64,000 bases of DNA. It comes from UBA1952 sp965246785. Its GTDB lineage: Bacteria > Bacteroidota > Bacteroidia > Chitinophagales > Chitinophagaceae. Made by a program: the position numbers and the translations under genes. The stretch is taken from assembly GCA_965246785.1 (NCBI GenBank), contig CBDFFM010000032.1:186001-250000 (forward strand), read 5' to 3'. Under the pieces are notes generated by a model. The model was given only the letters and a program-made list of their open reading frames with translations. It was not told where the DNA came from and searched no databases. Shown here piece after piece: positions 32,061 through 40,388 of the stretch (position 1 is the stretch's first letter; every line of letters starts with the position of its first letter).

Positions 32061-33308
32061 GTGTTCCTAATTCCGCGTAACATCTCAGCCCTGATAAAGC
32101 GGATTGCAGCATTGTATAAGGCCTCTTACAGCGGCCTCTCGTCAGCCAATTGGTGGCTGAGCGCAGTTATGCTCATCAACCGCAGCGGTACGATGGTGGT
32201 GCCGTTCATGACGCTCTACCTGACGCAAAGCCTCGGTTACAGCGTATCAAAAGCGGGCATTGTGTTCGGCATCTTCGGTGTAGGGGCCATCTGCGGCGGC
32301 TTCATTGGCGGCAGGCTGGCCGACAGGTTTGGGTTTTACCAGGTGCAATTGGTTGCGCTCACCTGCGGTGGGCTGATGTTCCTCCTACTGGGACAAATGC
32401 GTTCCTATGCGGCCATCTGTAGCTGCACCTTCGTATTGGCGCTGGTTAATGAATCATTCCGCCCGGCCAACTCGCTGGCCATTGCGCATTACAGCAAGGA
32501 AGAAAATCGAACACGCTCTTATTCCCTGAACCGGTTGGCCATCAATCTTGGCTGGGCGCTCGGCGGCTCGCTCGGCGGCTTTATTGCGGCGCACAATTAC
32601 GGCCTGCTCTTCATCATTGACGGCTTTACCAACATCGGCGCGGCGGTATTACTGCGCGTCTTTCTTTCGCCGGCCCGCCAGCAGTCGCACGATAAGCCCG
32701 TACAGGCAAAGGCCCCGCGCTTTCAGGTTTATCGCGATAGACGCTATTTGGCATTTACTGTTTTTACGCTGCTGTACGCCTTCGCCTTCTTTCAACTGTT
32801 CAGCACGCTGCCGGTTTTTTATCGGAAAGAATTACTGCTTTCCGAGCGCATTATCGGCGCTACGATGGCGGGCAACGGGCTGCTCATAGCGCTCTTTGAA
32901 ATGGTGCTTGTCTTCCGGCTGGAAAGGCGATGGCATCCGTTGCAATACATTCCCATAGGTACGCTGATGATGGCGGCCTCATTCGTCATTTTCAATCTTG
33001 CGCCGGGCGGGGTTGCCATTGCAGTGGTAAGCACGTTCATTGTCACATTCGGCGAGATGCTATCCATGCCGTTTATGAACACCTACTGGCTCAGCAGAAC
33101 GACGGATGCGAACCGTGGGCAGTACGCTGGCCTCTACACGGCGGCTTGGGCTACTGCGCAGGTACTGGGCCCTATCTCCGGCTCCTGGCTGGCGGACGAG
33201 GTGGGCTTTGTAGCGCTGTGGTGGGCAATTGGTGGGATTTCGGCGCTGTCGGCTGTCGGCTACTGGCTGCTGCACCGGGCTAATGCCAGATTATCGCGCG
33301 CCGAATAG
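32061..33308 (+). CDS. Major facilitator superfamily (MFS) transporter
   Basis: 416 residues with about 12 membrane helices. The N-terminal half shows the MFS family pattern INRSGTMVVPFMTLYLTQSLGYSVSKAGIVFGIFGVGAICGGFIGGRLADRFGF, with the GGRLADRFG signature between TM2 and TM3. Substrate unknown; similar proteins are listed as drug or sugar exporters. No ATG is available at the front: GTG at 32061 is chosen, with TTG at 32034 as an alternative that nearly abuts the divergent arginase start. Ends inside the 3' end of the convergent YggS gene (18-bp overlap). Confidence 0.85.
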   Translation: MFLIPRNISALIKRIAALYKASYSGLSSANWWLSAVMLINRSGTMVVPFMTLYLTQSLGYSVSKAGIVFGIFGVGAICGGFIGGRLADRFGFYQVQLVALTCGGLMFLLLGQMRSYAAICSCTFVLALVNESFRPANSLAIAHYSKEENRTRSYSLNRLAINLGWALGGSLGGFIAAHNYGLLFIIDGFTNIGAAVLLRVFLSPARQQSHDKPVQAKAPRFQVYRDRRYLAFTVFTLLYAFAFFQLFSTLPVFYRKELLLSERIIGATMAGNGLLIALFEMVLVFRLERRWHPLQYIPIGTLMMAASFVIFNLAPGGVAIAVVSTFIVTFGEMLSMPFMNTYWLSRTTDANRGQYAGLYTAAWATAQVLGPISGSWLADEVGFVALWWAIGGISALSAVGYWLLHRANARLSRAE

Positions 33309-33962
33309 CAGGCTGCCGATGCGCACCATTGTGCTGCCTGTCTCCACCGCTATCCGGTAATCGCCGCTCATGCCCATGGAGCAGATGTTGAAGTGCGGCT
33401 TACCCGGCATCTGCGCCTTCTTTAGATTCCCGAACATCGTAGCCATGCGCCGGAACTCCGACCGGATTTGCGCTTCATCCTCGGTGGCGGTAGCCATACC
33501 CATCAGGCCGCAGATGCAGATGTTTTGCAGGCCCGCTTCCTGCGCTTCGTAGTATTGAAAGAATTCGGTGAGGTCGCGCTCGTCCATGCCGAATTTGGTC
33601 TCTTCCTCGGCAATGTGCATCTGGAGCAGCACGTCAATCATGCGGCCTGCTTTTGCTGCCTGCTTATTGATTTCCAGGAGCAGCTTGAATGAGTCCACGC
33701 CGTGAATAAGCTGCACAAAGGGCGCGATATACTTCACCTTATTGCTTTGCAGGTGGCCTATGAAGTGCCAGCGGATATCTTTTGGCAATTGGGCCGCCTT
33801 ATCCACCAGTTCCTGCACATAATTCTCCCCAAAGTCGCGCTGGCCGAGGGCGTAAAGCGACATGATGTCTTCAGCCGGCTTCGTTTTAGAAACGGCGACG
33901 AGTGTGACGGATTTTGGGCCGAGCTCCTTTGTGAGCGACTGCCAGGCGGGTTTGTTTATCAT
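33291..33962 (-). CDS. Pyridoxal-phosphate homeostasis protein (YggS/PLPBP family)
   Basis: 223 residues, single-domain fold-type III PLP-binding barrel without catalytic activity. The PLP-lysine lies in VTLVAVSKTKPAEDI; the remaining signatures are GQRDFGENYVQELVDKA, IRWHFIGHLQSNKVKYI, HSVDS-type HGVDSFKLL and CGLMGMAT. It controls free PLP levels and amino-acid balance in other bacteria. Its start region faces the long intergenic stretch that holds array 2. Confidence 0.94.
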   Translation of the reverse strand: MINKPAWQSLTKELGPKSVTLVAVSKTKPAEDIMSLYALGQRDFGENYVQELVDKAAQLPKDIRWHFIGHLQSNKVKYIAPFVQLIHGVDSFKLLLEINKQAAKAGRMIDVLLQMHIAEEETKFGMDERDLTEFFQYYEAQEAGLQNICICGLMGMATATEDEAQIRSEFRRMATMFGNLKKAQMPGKPHFNICSMGMSGDYRIAVETGSTMVRIGSLLFGAR

Positions 33963-34055
33963 GCTTTAATGGGCTAAAGTACCACGCCGGATAATTTTCG
34001 TGGCCGCAACGCTGACTATGATGCCGGGATTCTGACCTTTTCCTCCCTCACATGC

Positions 34056-34198
34056 AAAAGGCCGCCTTTTTCAATAAAGGCGTCCTTTTTAGCTAAGAAG
34101 GCCGCCTTTTTTCAATAAAGGCCGCCTTTTTACTTAGGAAGGCGGCCTTTTCCCCAATAATGGCGGCCTTCTTAGCTAAGAAGGCCGCCTTTTTCAAA
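34056..34198. repeat. Intergenic array 2: seven units of about 21 nt built on a GGCNGCC palindrome
   Basis: The 453-bp gap 33963-34415 contains this array and a hairpin. GGCCGCC or its variants start at 34060, 34079, 34100, 34120, 34141, 34162 and 34183 (steps 19, 21, 20, 21, 21, 21). Each core is flanked by AAR on the left and TTT on the right, so the unit centre is a dyad of the form AAAGGCNGCCTTT; between cores are AT-rich spacers such as TTAGCTAAG or TTCAATAAA. Confidence 0.85.
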
Positions 34199-34284
34199 AA
34201 ACAGGGTTTTCATAGCCCGGCGCAGGCTTTGCAATCCGCATTGCTAAGTGAAAAGCCAAACAGACTGACAGCCGATGAACAGTG

Positions 34285-34318
34285 ATTGAATGTTCTTTTT
34301 GTCAAAAGAACATTCAAT
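34285..34318. repeat. Perfect 15-bp hairpin
   Basis: Arms ATTGAATGTTCTTTT (34285-34299) and its complement (34304-34318) around a TGTC loop. No T-run follows, so a terminator function is not clear. Confidence 0.7.
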
Positions 34319-34403
34319 ACGCCTTTGGCGGCAAGGAACGATGGGGAGCGTGATAGTGCTGACTCAATAAAAATCCTAACAAACCCTGCTCCGGCCGCGC
34401 GCT

Positions 34404-34411
34404 TAAATTTG
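34404..34411 (+). promoter_or_regulatory. -7 element four bases before the start codon
   Basis: TAAATTTG, perfect TAnnTTTG, followed by AGGG and the ATG at 34416. Confidence 0.55.
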
Positions 34412-34415
34412 AGGG

Positions 34416-35858
34416 ATGAAGCCCCTCTTCAGCCTCCTGCTGCTTTGCCTTGCGCTCTCTGGCAGCGCGCAAAGCGTCCTTTATACACCTTACGAAAAAT
34501 TTGACCTCCGCACGGGCGACTACAGCGTGGTGGGGAAGGTGGACAATCTTATTTATACCTACCGCTCCAACGGCGGTGAGCACTTTTTGGATGCGTGGAA
34601 TGACAGCATGGAGCGGCAGGCTACGGTGGTGCTGGATTTCTTTCCGCAAAAAGTGTACAGCACCAGATTCATTGCTTACGCGGATAAAATCGTCGTCTTT
34701 TTTCAAGGGGCTGAAGGCGGGAAGATTATCCAGCAGGCAGCCGTGCTGGATGCCAGAGGCCGGCTGCAAGGCCGCGTAAAAAAGATTGACGAGGCCAAGA
34801 CCGGCTTCTTCGGGCCCAGCGGCGATTACTTCAACATTGCCATCTCTGAAGACAAGCGAAAATTCGTAGTCTATGATGCCTCGGTGAAGGGCGCGGCGCT
34901 GCACCTGACGCATACACTGCTCAACGATAGCCTCGGCACCCTTGCGCGCAGCGAAAGCAATTACCGCGGCGAGCACGACCTGAGCACCCTGCCGGGCATC
35001 GTGGATAATGGCGGCAATTTCTACCTGCCCGTCGTCACGGCAGTAGGCAGCCGGGATTATGCCGATGGCATCTGGCTCCTCGGCCTGCCGGTGGGCAACA
35101 GCAAGCTGACGGCAACGGAGCTGCCGCTTGGCGGGAAGTACGCAACCGGCCTTTACCTGAAGGCGGACAATACGATGCACCGCATTTATGCGGGCGGTTT
35201 TTATTCGGAGACGAAGGCCGGAAATCACGAGGGAACCGTCTTCGCAGCATTCAGCCTTGATTCGCCAAGCGTTACCACCCAGCGCCTCCCTTTTGACGAC
35301 CGCCTACGGGTGGCGAGCGGCGAGCGGAATACGCGCAAGGCGTTCAATGATTACCAGACGCGCCAGCTTATCATTCGCAATGACGGCGGCTTTGTGCTGG
35401 TGGCGGAAGATTACTTTATGAGCGTGCGCACCGGCATTCAGCCCTATGGATATTATACCGGCTTTTACAGCCCGTTCGTTAGTTCGCAGAACATCCGCGA
35501 ATACCATTACGGCGATGTGCTGGCGCTATCCTACGCGCCGGACGGGCGGCTGGAATGGCATGCCTTCGCGCGGAAAGACCAGTATTCGCAGGAAGACGGC
35601 GGCGCCTTTTCTTCTTACGCCTTCATCAACACCGGCGGCGCGCTGGGCTTTCTTTATAATGATTACGACAGCCGCCATTCCCGCATCATGCTCACCACCA
35701 TTAGCGACGAAGGCAAGGTGGACATCCATCCGCTGGACGCCGGCGGCGGCGAAGACCCCGACTGGCTGCCAAAGGCAGGAAAGCAGGTGTCCGCGCACGA
35801 AGTGATAGTGCCTTGCCTGAAGCGCCGCCAAATCTGCTTTGCCAAGGTTGTATTTTAG
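34416..35858 (+). CDS. Large secreted protein of unknown function
   Basis: 480 residues. Signal peptide MKPLFSLLLLCLALSGSAQ. The rest is rich in beta-strand periodicity with repeated patterns of turn plus strand (for example GDYSVVGKVDNLIYTYRSNGG, NDGGFVLVAEDYFMSV, GDVLALSYAPDGRLEWHAF, GGALGFLYNDYDSRHSRIML), compatible with a beta-propeller, but no known family was recognised. The gene is 6 bp before the membrane-protein gene, so the two may be one operon. A perfect -7 box abuts the start codon. Confidence 0.75.
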   Translation: MKPLFSLLLLCLALSGSAQSVLYTPYEKFDLRTGDYSVVGKVDNLIYTYRSNGGEHFLDAWNDSMERQATVVLDFFPQKVYSTRFIAYADKIVVFFQGAEGGKIIQQAAVLDARGRLQGRVKKIDEAKTGFFGPSGDYFNIAISEDKRKFVVYDASVKGAALHLTHTLLNDSLGTLARSESNYRGEHDLSTLPGIVDNGGNFYLPVVTAVGSRDYADGIWLLGLPVGNSKLTATELPLGGKYATGLYLKADNTMHRIYAGGFYSETKAGNHEGTVFAAFSLDSPSVTTQRLPFDDRLRVASGERNTRKAFNDYQTRQLIIRNDGGFVLVAEDYFMSVRTGIQPYGYYTGFYSPFVSSQNIREYHYGDVLALSYAPDGRLEWHAFARKDQYSQEDGGAFSSYAFINTGGALGFLYNDYDSRHSRIMLTTISDEGKVDIHPLDAGGGEDPDWLPKAGKQVSAHEVIVPCLKRRQICFAKVVF

Positions 35859-35864
35859 CGCCCC

Positions 35865-36851
35865 GTGCTGCACCTTGTCCGGACGAGCAGTCCCTATACC
35901 GTCATCATCCTCGCCATCCTGCTGCTGCTGCTGAAGCTGCAGGCGCTTGGCGCGCCGGTTTACCCGGTGGCGGATGCGCATCATGCAGTGTTCGGATATA
36001 TCGTTCATCTGTTCAGCTATGTGCTCGGCCATAGCCGCTATGCCTTTACGCTGCTCGCCATCCTGATGACCTTTGGTCAGGCCATCTATCTGATGAGCAT
36101 TGCCAGCCGGCACAGGCTTTTTCAAAAGCATACTTACGTTCCGGCCTTCGCTTACATCGTGCTCTCCTCGCTGCACCCCGCCCTCGGGCAGTTTTCAGCG
36201 CCGCTGCTTGTCAACTGGCTGACACTCGGCGCGCTGGATACGGCGCTACGCTTTACGCGACGGGAAGAATCGCAACGAACCATTTTCAATACCGGATTCC
36301 TGCTGGGCTGCGCGGCGCTGTTGCACTTCCCCGCCATTCTGTACATCGCATTCTTTATGCTCTCGCTGATGTGGCTGCGCACGTTTAAGCCCGGCGAGTG
36401 GGTTGTGGGCATCCTCGGCTATGTTGTCCCCGCCTACTTCGCCGCCTGCCTGCTTTACCTTTTTGACGGATGGGCAGCAGTACACGGCTGGCCGCATTGG
36501 GGCAGCGGCTTGCCGCAAAAGGGAGCGCAGCCGCTTTATCTCATCGCGCTTATTGGCGGATGTATTGTGCTGCTTATTGCCGGCGTCGTTTTTCTGATGC
36601 GCGGCTTCTATAAAATGCCCGTATCGGTAAGGCGGGGCTGGGGCGCGGTTGGGACGGCGATGATGGTCGGCGTTGCCGTTGCCGCCCTTACACCACGCGC
36701 CGAAAGCGCGGCCTGGTTGTGTGTATTGCCGCCAATGGCGCTGCTGGTCATCCCGCCGATGCTCGGCGATAAGCGGAGCCGCTTTGCTACTTTTACCTTT
36801 TATTTTCTGCTCCTGCTGGTCATCTTTTGCCAACTTGCGCTGCGGAGATAG
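35865..36851 (+). CDS. Polytopic membrane protein (DUF6427-like)
   Basis: 328 residues beginning with GTG. About nine hydrophobic helices of 18-22 residues (for example TVIILAILLLLLKLQALG, YAFTLLAILMTFGQAIYLM, TGFLLGCAALLHFPAILYIAFFML, CVLPPMALLVIPPML). The pattern FQKHTYVPAFAYIVLSSLHPALG, SAPLLVNWLTLGALDTAL and MLSLMWLRTFKPGEWVVGILGYVVPAYF resembles a Bacteroidota-specific family listed as DUF6427, possibly linked to cell-surface or gliding functions; I am not certain. It stands between the secreted protein and purQ, all on one strand with gaps of 6 and 12 bp. Confidence 0.7.
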   Translation: MLHLVRTSSPYTVIILAILLLLLKLQALGAPVYPVADAHHAVFGYIVHLFSYVLGHSRYAFTLLAILMTFGQAIYLMSIASRHRLFQKHTYVPAFAYIVLSSLHPALGQFSAPLLVNWLTLGALDTALRFTRREESQRTIFNTGFLLGCAALLHFPAILYIAFFMLSLMWLRTFKPGEWVVGILGYVVPAYFAACLLYLFDGWAAVHGWPHWGSGLPQKGAQPLYLIALIGGCIVLLIAGVVFLMRGFYKMPVSVRRGWGAVGTAMMVGVAVAALTPRAESAAWLCVLPPMALLVIPPMLGDKRSRFATFTFYFLLLLVIFCQLALRR

Positions 36852-36863
36852 TATTTATAAAAA

Positions 36864-37556
36864 ATGAAATTCGGAATCATCGTTTTCCCCGGCTCCAACT
36901 GCGACCGCGACATGGAGCACGCCCTGCGCGACGACCTGGGTCAGGAAGTGACCATGCTCTGGCACAAAGACCGAGACCTCAGCGCCTTTGACGTGGACGA
37001 TTGCCTCGTGCTGCCGGGCGGCTTCTCCTACGGCGATTACCTCCGCTGCGGCGCGCTGGCCCGCTTCTCACCTATGATGGAGCAGGTTATCAACTTCGCC
37101 GGCCGTGGCGGGAAGGTGCTGGGCGTGTGCAACGGCTTCCAGATTCTCTGCGAAAGCGGATTGCTGCCGGGCGTACTGCTGCAAAACGACCATCAGAAGT
37201 TTGTCTGCAAAAACGTCTTCCTGAAAAGCGAGCATGTAGATAATATCATCGGCGATAATGTAGGCGCGCGTGTGCTGCAGATTCCCGTGGCGCATGGCGA
37301 AGGCCGCTATCATGCAGATGCGAAGACGATGCAAAGCCTGCGGGAGAACAATCAGATTGTTTTCCGCTATTGTAATGCTACGGGCGAGGTGCATCTGACT
37401 TCAAATCCGAATGGCGCGACGGACAACATCGCGGGCATCTGCAACGTGAACCGCAATGTGTATGGCATGATGCCGCACCCCGAAAGAGCTACGAGCGAGG
37501 TATTGGGCAATGTGGACGGGCGGATGATTCTGGAGGCGTTTACGCACATGAACTAA
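36864..37556 (+). CDS. purQ: Phosphoribosylformylglycinamidine synthase subunit PurQ
   Basis: 230 residues; class I glutamine amidotransferase supplying ammonia for the fourth step of purine synthesis. Motifs: IIVFPGSNCDRDM at the start, LPGGFSYGDYLRCG, nucleophile region GVCNGFQIL, and C-terminal His-Glu in MMPHPERA. Length is typical of a stand-alone PurQ, implying separate purL and purS genes elsewhere. It is the last gene in a tight run with the membrane protein; a palindromic repeat follows. Confidence 0.95.
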   Translation: MKFGIIVFPGSNCDRDMEHALRDDLGQEVTMLWHKDRDLSAFDVDDCLVLPGGFSYGDYLRCGALARFSPMMEQVINFAGRGGKVLGVCNGFQILCESGLLPGVLLQNDHQKFVCKNVFLKSEHVDNIIGDNVGARVLQIPVAHGEGRYHADAKTMQSLRENNQIVFRYCNATGEVHLTSNPNGATDNIAGICNVNRNVYGMMPHPERATSEVLGNVDGRMILEAFTHMN

Positions 37557-37573
37557 GCAACAGACTCACAGCG

Positions 37574-37648
37574 ACTTTGTCATTCCGTAGGAATCTGTTT
37601 GTTGAAGACTTGCGCATGGCCGAACAGATTCCTACGGAATGACAAAGT
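37574..37648. repeat. Perfect 26-bp inverted repeat (GTCATTCCGTAGGAATCTG family)
   Basis: Arms 37574-37599 and 37623-37648, 23-nt loop. Core TTTGTCATTCCGTAGG. Lies in the 131-bp gap between purQ and the nDsbD gene, and may serve as a transcription-ending stem. Relatives in this window: 6921-7026, 8164-8261 and parts of 24306-24568. Confidence 0.85.
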
Positions 37649-37687
37649 TTGGGCGAGCACTTAGAAGCCATTTAAAGACCATCCAAA

Positions 37688-38134
37688 ATGAAACATCTAC
37701 TCTTCCTCATAGCAACGCTGTTTACAACGATAGGCGCAAGCGCTCAAGGCATGAAAGACCCATCCACATGGAAGGTTTCCGTCGCTGCCGGCAAGGGCAT
37801 CTACGACATCGTCTTTGAAGTGGCGCTGGAGCCAAAATGGCACATCTGGTCGCTCAACCCAGGCGGCGACGGGACACTCATCGCGCCGGAGTTCAAGATG
37901 GAAAGTGGCTTTGAACAGGTGATTGGGAAGCCGGTAGAACTGGGTACACAGAAAGAGGAGACGATGGAAGGTATTGACGGCAAGGTGCGCTTCTTCGCCG
38001 GCAAAGCGCAGTTCATTCAATCCATTAAAGCGGGCAGTGGCAGCACTGTTAAAGGTTCATACACCTACCAACTGTGCAGCGATAAGATGTGTCTGCCGCC
38101 TAAGACGGTTCCCTTTTCGGTTAAGCTTCCTTAA
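37688..38134 (+). CDS. Stand-alone DsbD N-terminal (nDsbD-type) domain protein
   Basis: 148 residues with a signal peptide (HLLFLIATLFTTIGASAQ). Mature part is one immunoglobulin-like DsbD alpha domain: MKDPSTWKVSV, HIWSLNPGGDGTLIAPEFKM, and YTYQLCSDKMCLPPKTVPFSV. The Cys pair (LCSDKMC) corresponds to the exchange cysteines that take electrons from the DsbD core and reduce periplasmic targets. It precedes full-length dsbD by 23 bp, so it appears to be a separate duplicate of DsbD's own first domain. Confidence 0.85.
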   Translation: MKHLLFLIATLFTTIGASAQGMKDPSTWKVSVAAGKGIYDIVFEVALEPKWHIWSLNPGGDGTLIAPEFKMESGFEQVIGKPVELGTQKEETMEGIDGKVRFFAGKAQFIQSIKAGSGSTVKGSYTYQLCSDKMCLPPKTVPFSVKLP

Positions 38135-38157
38135 TTCAACGTTCCCGTTCATTCATC

Positions 38158-40302
38158 ATGCGCTTTTTTCGTCAGGCTCTTCCTTTGCTCCTGTTTCTCC
38201 TGAGTTTTTGCGCGCAGGCGCAAATGAAAAGCGACCCGACTACGTGGACGTATGAAGTGAAGAAAACCGGCGACAAGCAATATCAGCTTATCACGCATCT
38301 GAAGCTGAAGCCGGACTGGCACATCTGGTCTATAAATCCTGGCGGTGATGGTACACTGGTACCGCCTTCATTTAAGTTCGGGAAAGTATCTGGCCTTACG
38401 CTCAAAGGCGGCGTGAAGGAAAAGGGTAAGCTGCAATCTAAAGTGTTCATTGATGGCGACCCGGCTTCTAATTTTTACGAAGGCTCTGTTGATTACATCC
38501 AGAATGTTGCCGTTACCGGCAATGTAAAAGTGACCGGCACGCATGAGTATCAGGTATGCGACCATGAATCCTGCCTACGCCCAACTACTAAGCCGTTTTC
38601 TTTTGAGATAAAAGACGCAGGCGGCGCTACGCCAGATACAAGCGGGCAGGCAGTTTTGCCTGGTGTACTTGAAATAGACAGCCCCTCTGTAGCAGTTACA
38701 TTACCTGTACAAGATAGCACGGGCCGACCTTCCGTTGGTCGGTCAGACCACTCATCTGCCGTCAATGCGCCTCCAGCTTCAAACGACCCACCTCCAACAA
38801 CCAACCTCTGGTTGCTCTTCGCGCTTTGTTTCGTTGGCGGCCTGCTTGCCATCACTACGCCCTGTGTGTATAGCATGGTGCCTATTACAGTCTCGTTCTT
38901 TACCAAACGCAGCAAGACGCGCGCCGAGGCCATCCGCAATGCCATTTACTATTCGCTGTCCATCATTATCATCTTCACGGTGCTGGGCGTGCTTATCTCC
39001 GCCATCTTCGGGCCGCAGGCCTTGTACAAACTCTCGTCCAACTGGATTGCCAACTTGTTTTTCTTCGCCGTCTTCGTCGTCTTCGGCATATCCTTCCTCG
39101 GCGCTTTTGAAATCACGCTGCCGTCCTCATGGACGAGCAAGACAGACTCCCGCGCGGGCACCTCGTCTTTCAAAGGCATCTTCTTCATGGCGATGACGCT
39201 GGTGATTGTGTCATTCTCCTGCACATCCGGCATCATCGGGCCGCTGCTAGTGGCGGCAAGCCGCGGCGGGCTGGTGGGGCCTGCGCTCGGTATGTTCGGC
39301 TTCTCGCTCGGATTGGCACTGCCCTTTACCTTCTTCGCCTTCTCGCCGGGGATGATAAACAAGATGGCGAATGCCGGCGGCTGGCTCAATCAGGTGAAGG
39401 TGACGCTAGGCTTCATAGAACTGGCGCTGGCGCTAAAATTCTTCTCGAACGCCGACTTAGTAAAAGGGTGGCGCATTCTTGACCGGGAGATTTTCATTGC
39501 CATCTGGATTGTAATAGCCATTCTGCTCGGATTATATCTTCTTGGCAAGCTCAAGCTGTCTCACGATGATGCGAATGCGAAGAACATCTACGGACAGGAA
39601 TATGTGTCGCTCTTTAAGCTTGGGCTGGCGTTCTCATCCTTTGCCTTTGCTATCTATCTGTTGCCCGGCATGTTCGGCGCGCCGCTAAAAGGTCTCGGCC
39701 AGTTCCTGCCGCCGATGGGCACGTTTGACACTTTTGCCGGCAGTAACAGCAGCAGCACGGTTACATCAAATCATACATCGGTGTCCGCAGACGGTGCTGG
39801 GCCAGTGAAGTATGTAAAGGAAATGAGCACCTACGAGCCGGACGTGGTCAGGAGCAATGGTCTGGTTACTTACTTTGATTATGCCGAAGCCCTCGCAGCA
39901 TCTAAGCGTGAGCGCAAGCCGCTGATGCTGGATTTCACCGGCATCACCTGCGTGAACTGCCGCCTGATGGAGACCAACGTCTGGGCTGCGCCGGAAGTAA
40001 TGAAGCGAATGAAGGAGGATTTTATTGTAGCCTCGCTGTATTGTGATGCCAGCCAGGTTGCCTTAGCGAAAGAAGACCAATATCACTCCGCCGCACTCAA
40101 TACGCAGGTCACTAACCTTGGCGACCGTTGCCTGGATTTGCAGGTTTCCAAATTCAACGCCAACTCACAGCCCTTTTACTTCTTCGTAGATGATGCCGAA
40201 AATCGGCTTACGCCGCAAGGATATGGGACGAATACGAATGCCTCTAAGTTTGTAGCGCATCTGGATGCGGTGAAGGCGAAGTATAAAGAGCTGCATCCGT
40301 AG
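38158..40302 (+). CDS. dsbD: Thiol:disulfide interchange protein DsbD
   Basis: 714 residues passing electrons from cytosolic thioredoxin to the periplasm. Domains: signal peptide; nDsbD (about 22-155) with YQVCDHESCLRP; Pro/Ser-rich linker; membrane core of eight helices (about 215-520) with paired cysteines in ITTPCVYSMVP and FSCTSGIIGP; C-terminal thioredoxin fold (about 580-714) with ITCVNCRLME as the CxxC site. Two extra periplasmic loops (Ser-rich, near residues 530-560) are present. Forms an operon with the stand-alone nDsbD protein. Confidence 0.95.
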   Translation: MRFFRQALPLLLFLLSFCAQAQMKSDPTTWTYEVKKTGDKQYQLITHLKLKPDWHIWSINPGGDGTLVPPSFKFGKVSGLTLKGGVKEKGKLQSKVFIDGDPASNFYEGSVDYIQNVAVTGNVKVTGTHEYQVCDHESCLRPTTKPFSFEIKDAGGATPDTSGQAVLPGVLEIDSPSVAVTLPVQDSTGRPSVGRSDHSSAVNAPPASNDPPPTTNLWLLFALCFVGGLLAITTPCVYSMVPITVSFFTKRSKTRAEAIRNAIYYSLSIIIIFTVLGVLISAIFGPQALYKLSSNWIANLFFFAVFVVFGISFLGAFEITLPSSWTSKTDSRAGTSSFKGIFFMAMTLVIVSFSCTSGIIGPLLVAASRGGLVGPALGMFGFSLGLALPFTFFAFSPGMINKMANAGGWLNQVKVTLGFIELALALKFFSNADLVKGWRILDREIFIAIWIVIAILLGLYLLGKLKLSHDDANAKNIYGQEYVSLFKLGLAFSSFAFAIYLLPGMFGAPLKGLGQFLPPMGTFDTFAGSNSSSTVTSNHTSVSADGAGPVKYVKEMSTYEPDVVRSNGLVTYFDYAEALAASKRERKPLMLDFTGITCVNCRLMETNVWAAPEVMKRMKEDFIVASLYCDASQVALAKEDQYHSAALNTQVTNLGDRCLDLQVSKFNANSQPFYFFVDDAENRLTPQGYGTNTNASKFVAHLDAVKAKYKELHP

Positions 40303-40388
40303 AAGTCCTGTGGGACGAGCGAAATAATAGCCTGGGATTTCACTCCCTGAAAAGCACACGACAGGTTTTAGGATAAATACCTAACCCA

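Noticed and set aside
34056..34198. Array 2 as a CRISPR array
   Set aside because: Units are about 21 nt including spacers, repeats are not constant, there are no spacer-sized unique sequences and no cas genes nearby.
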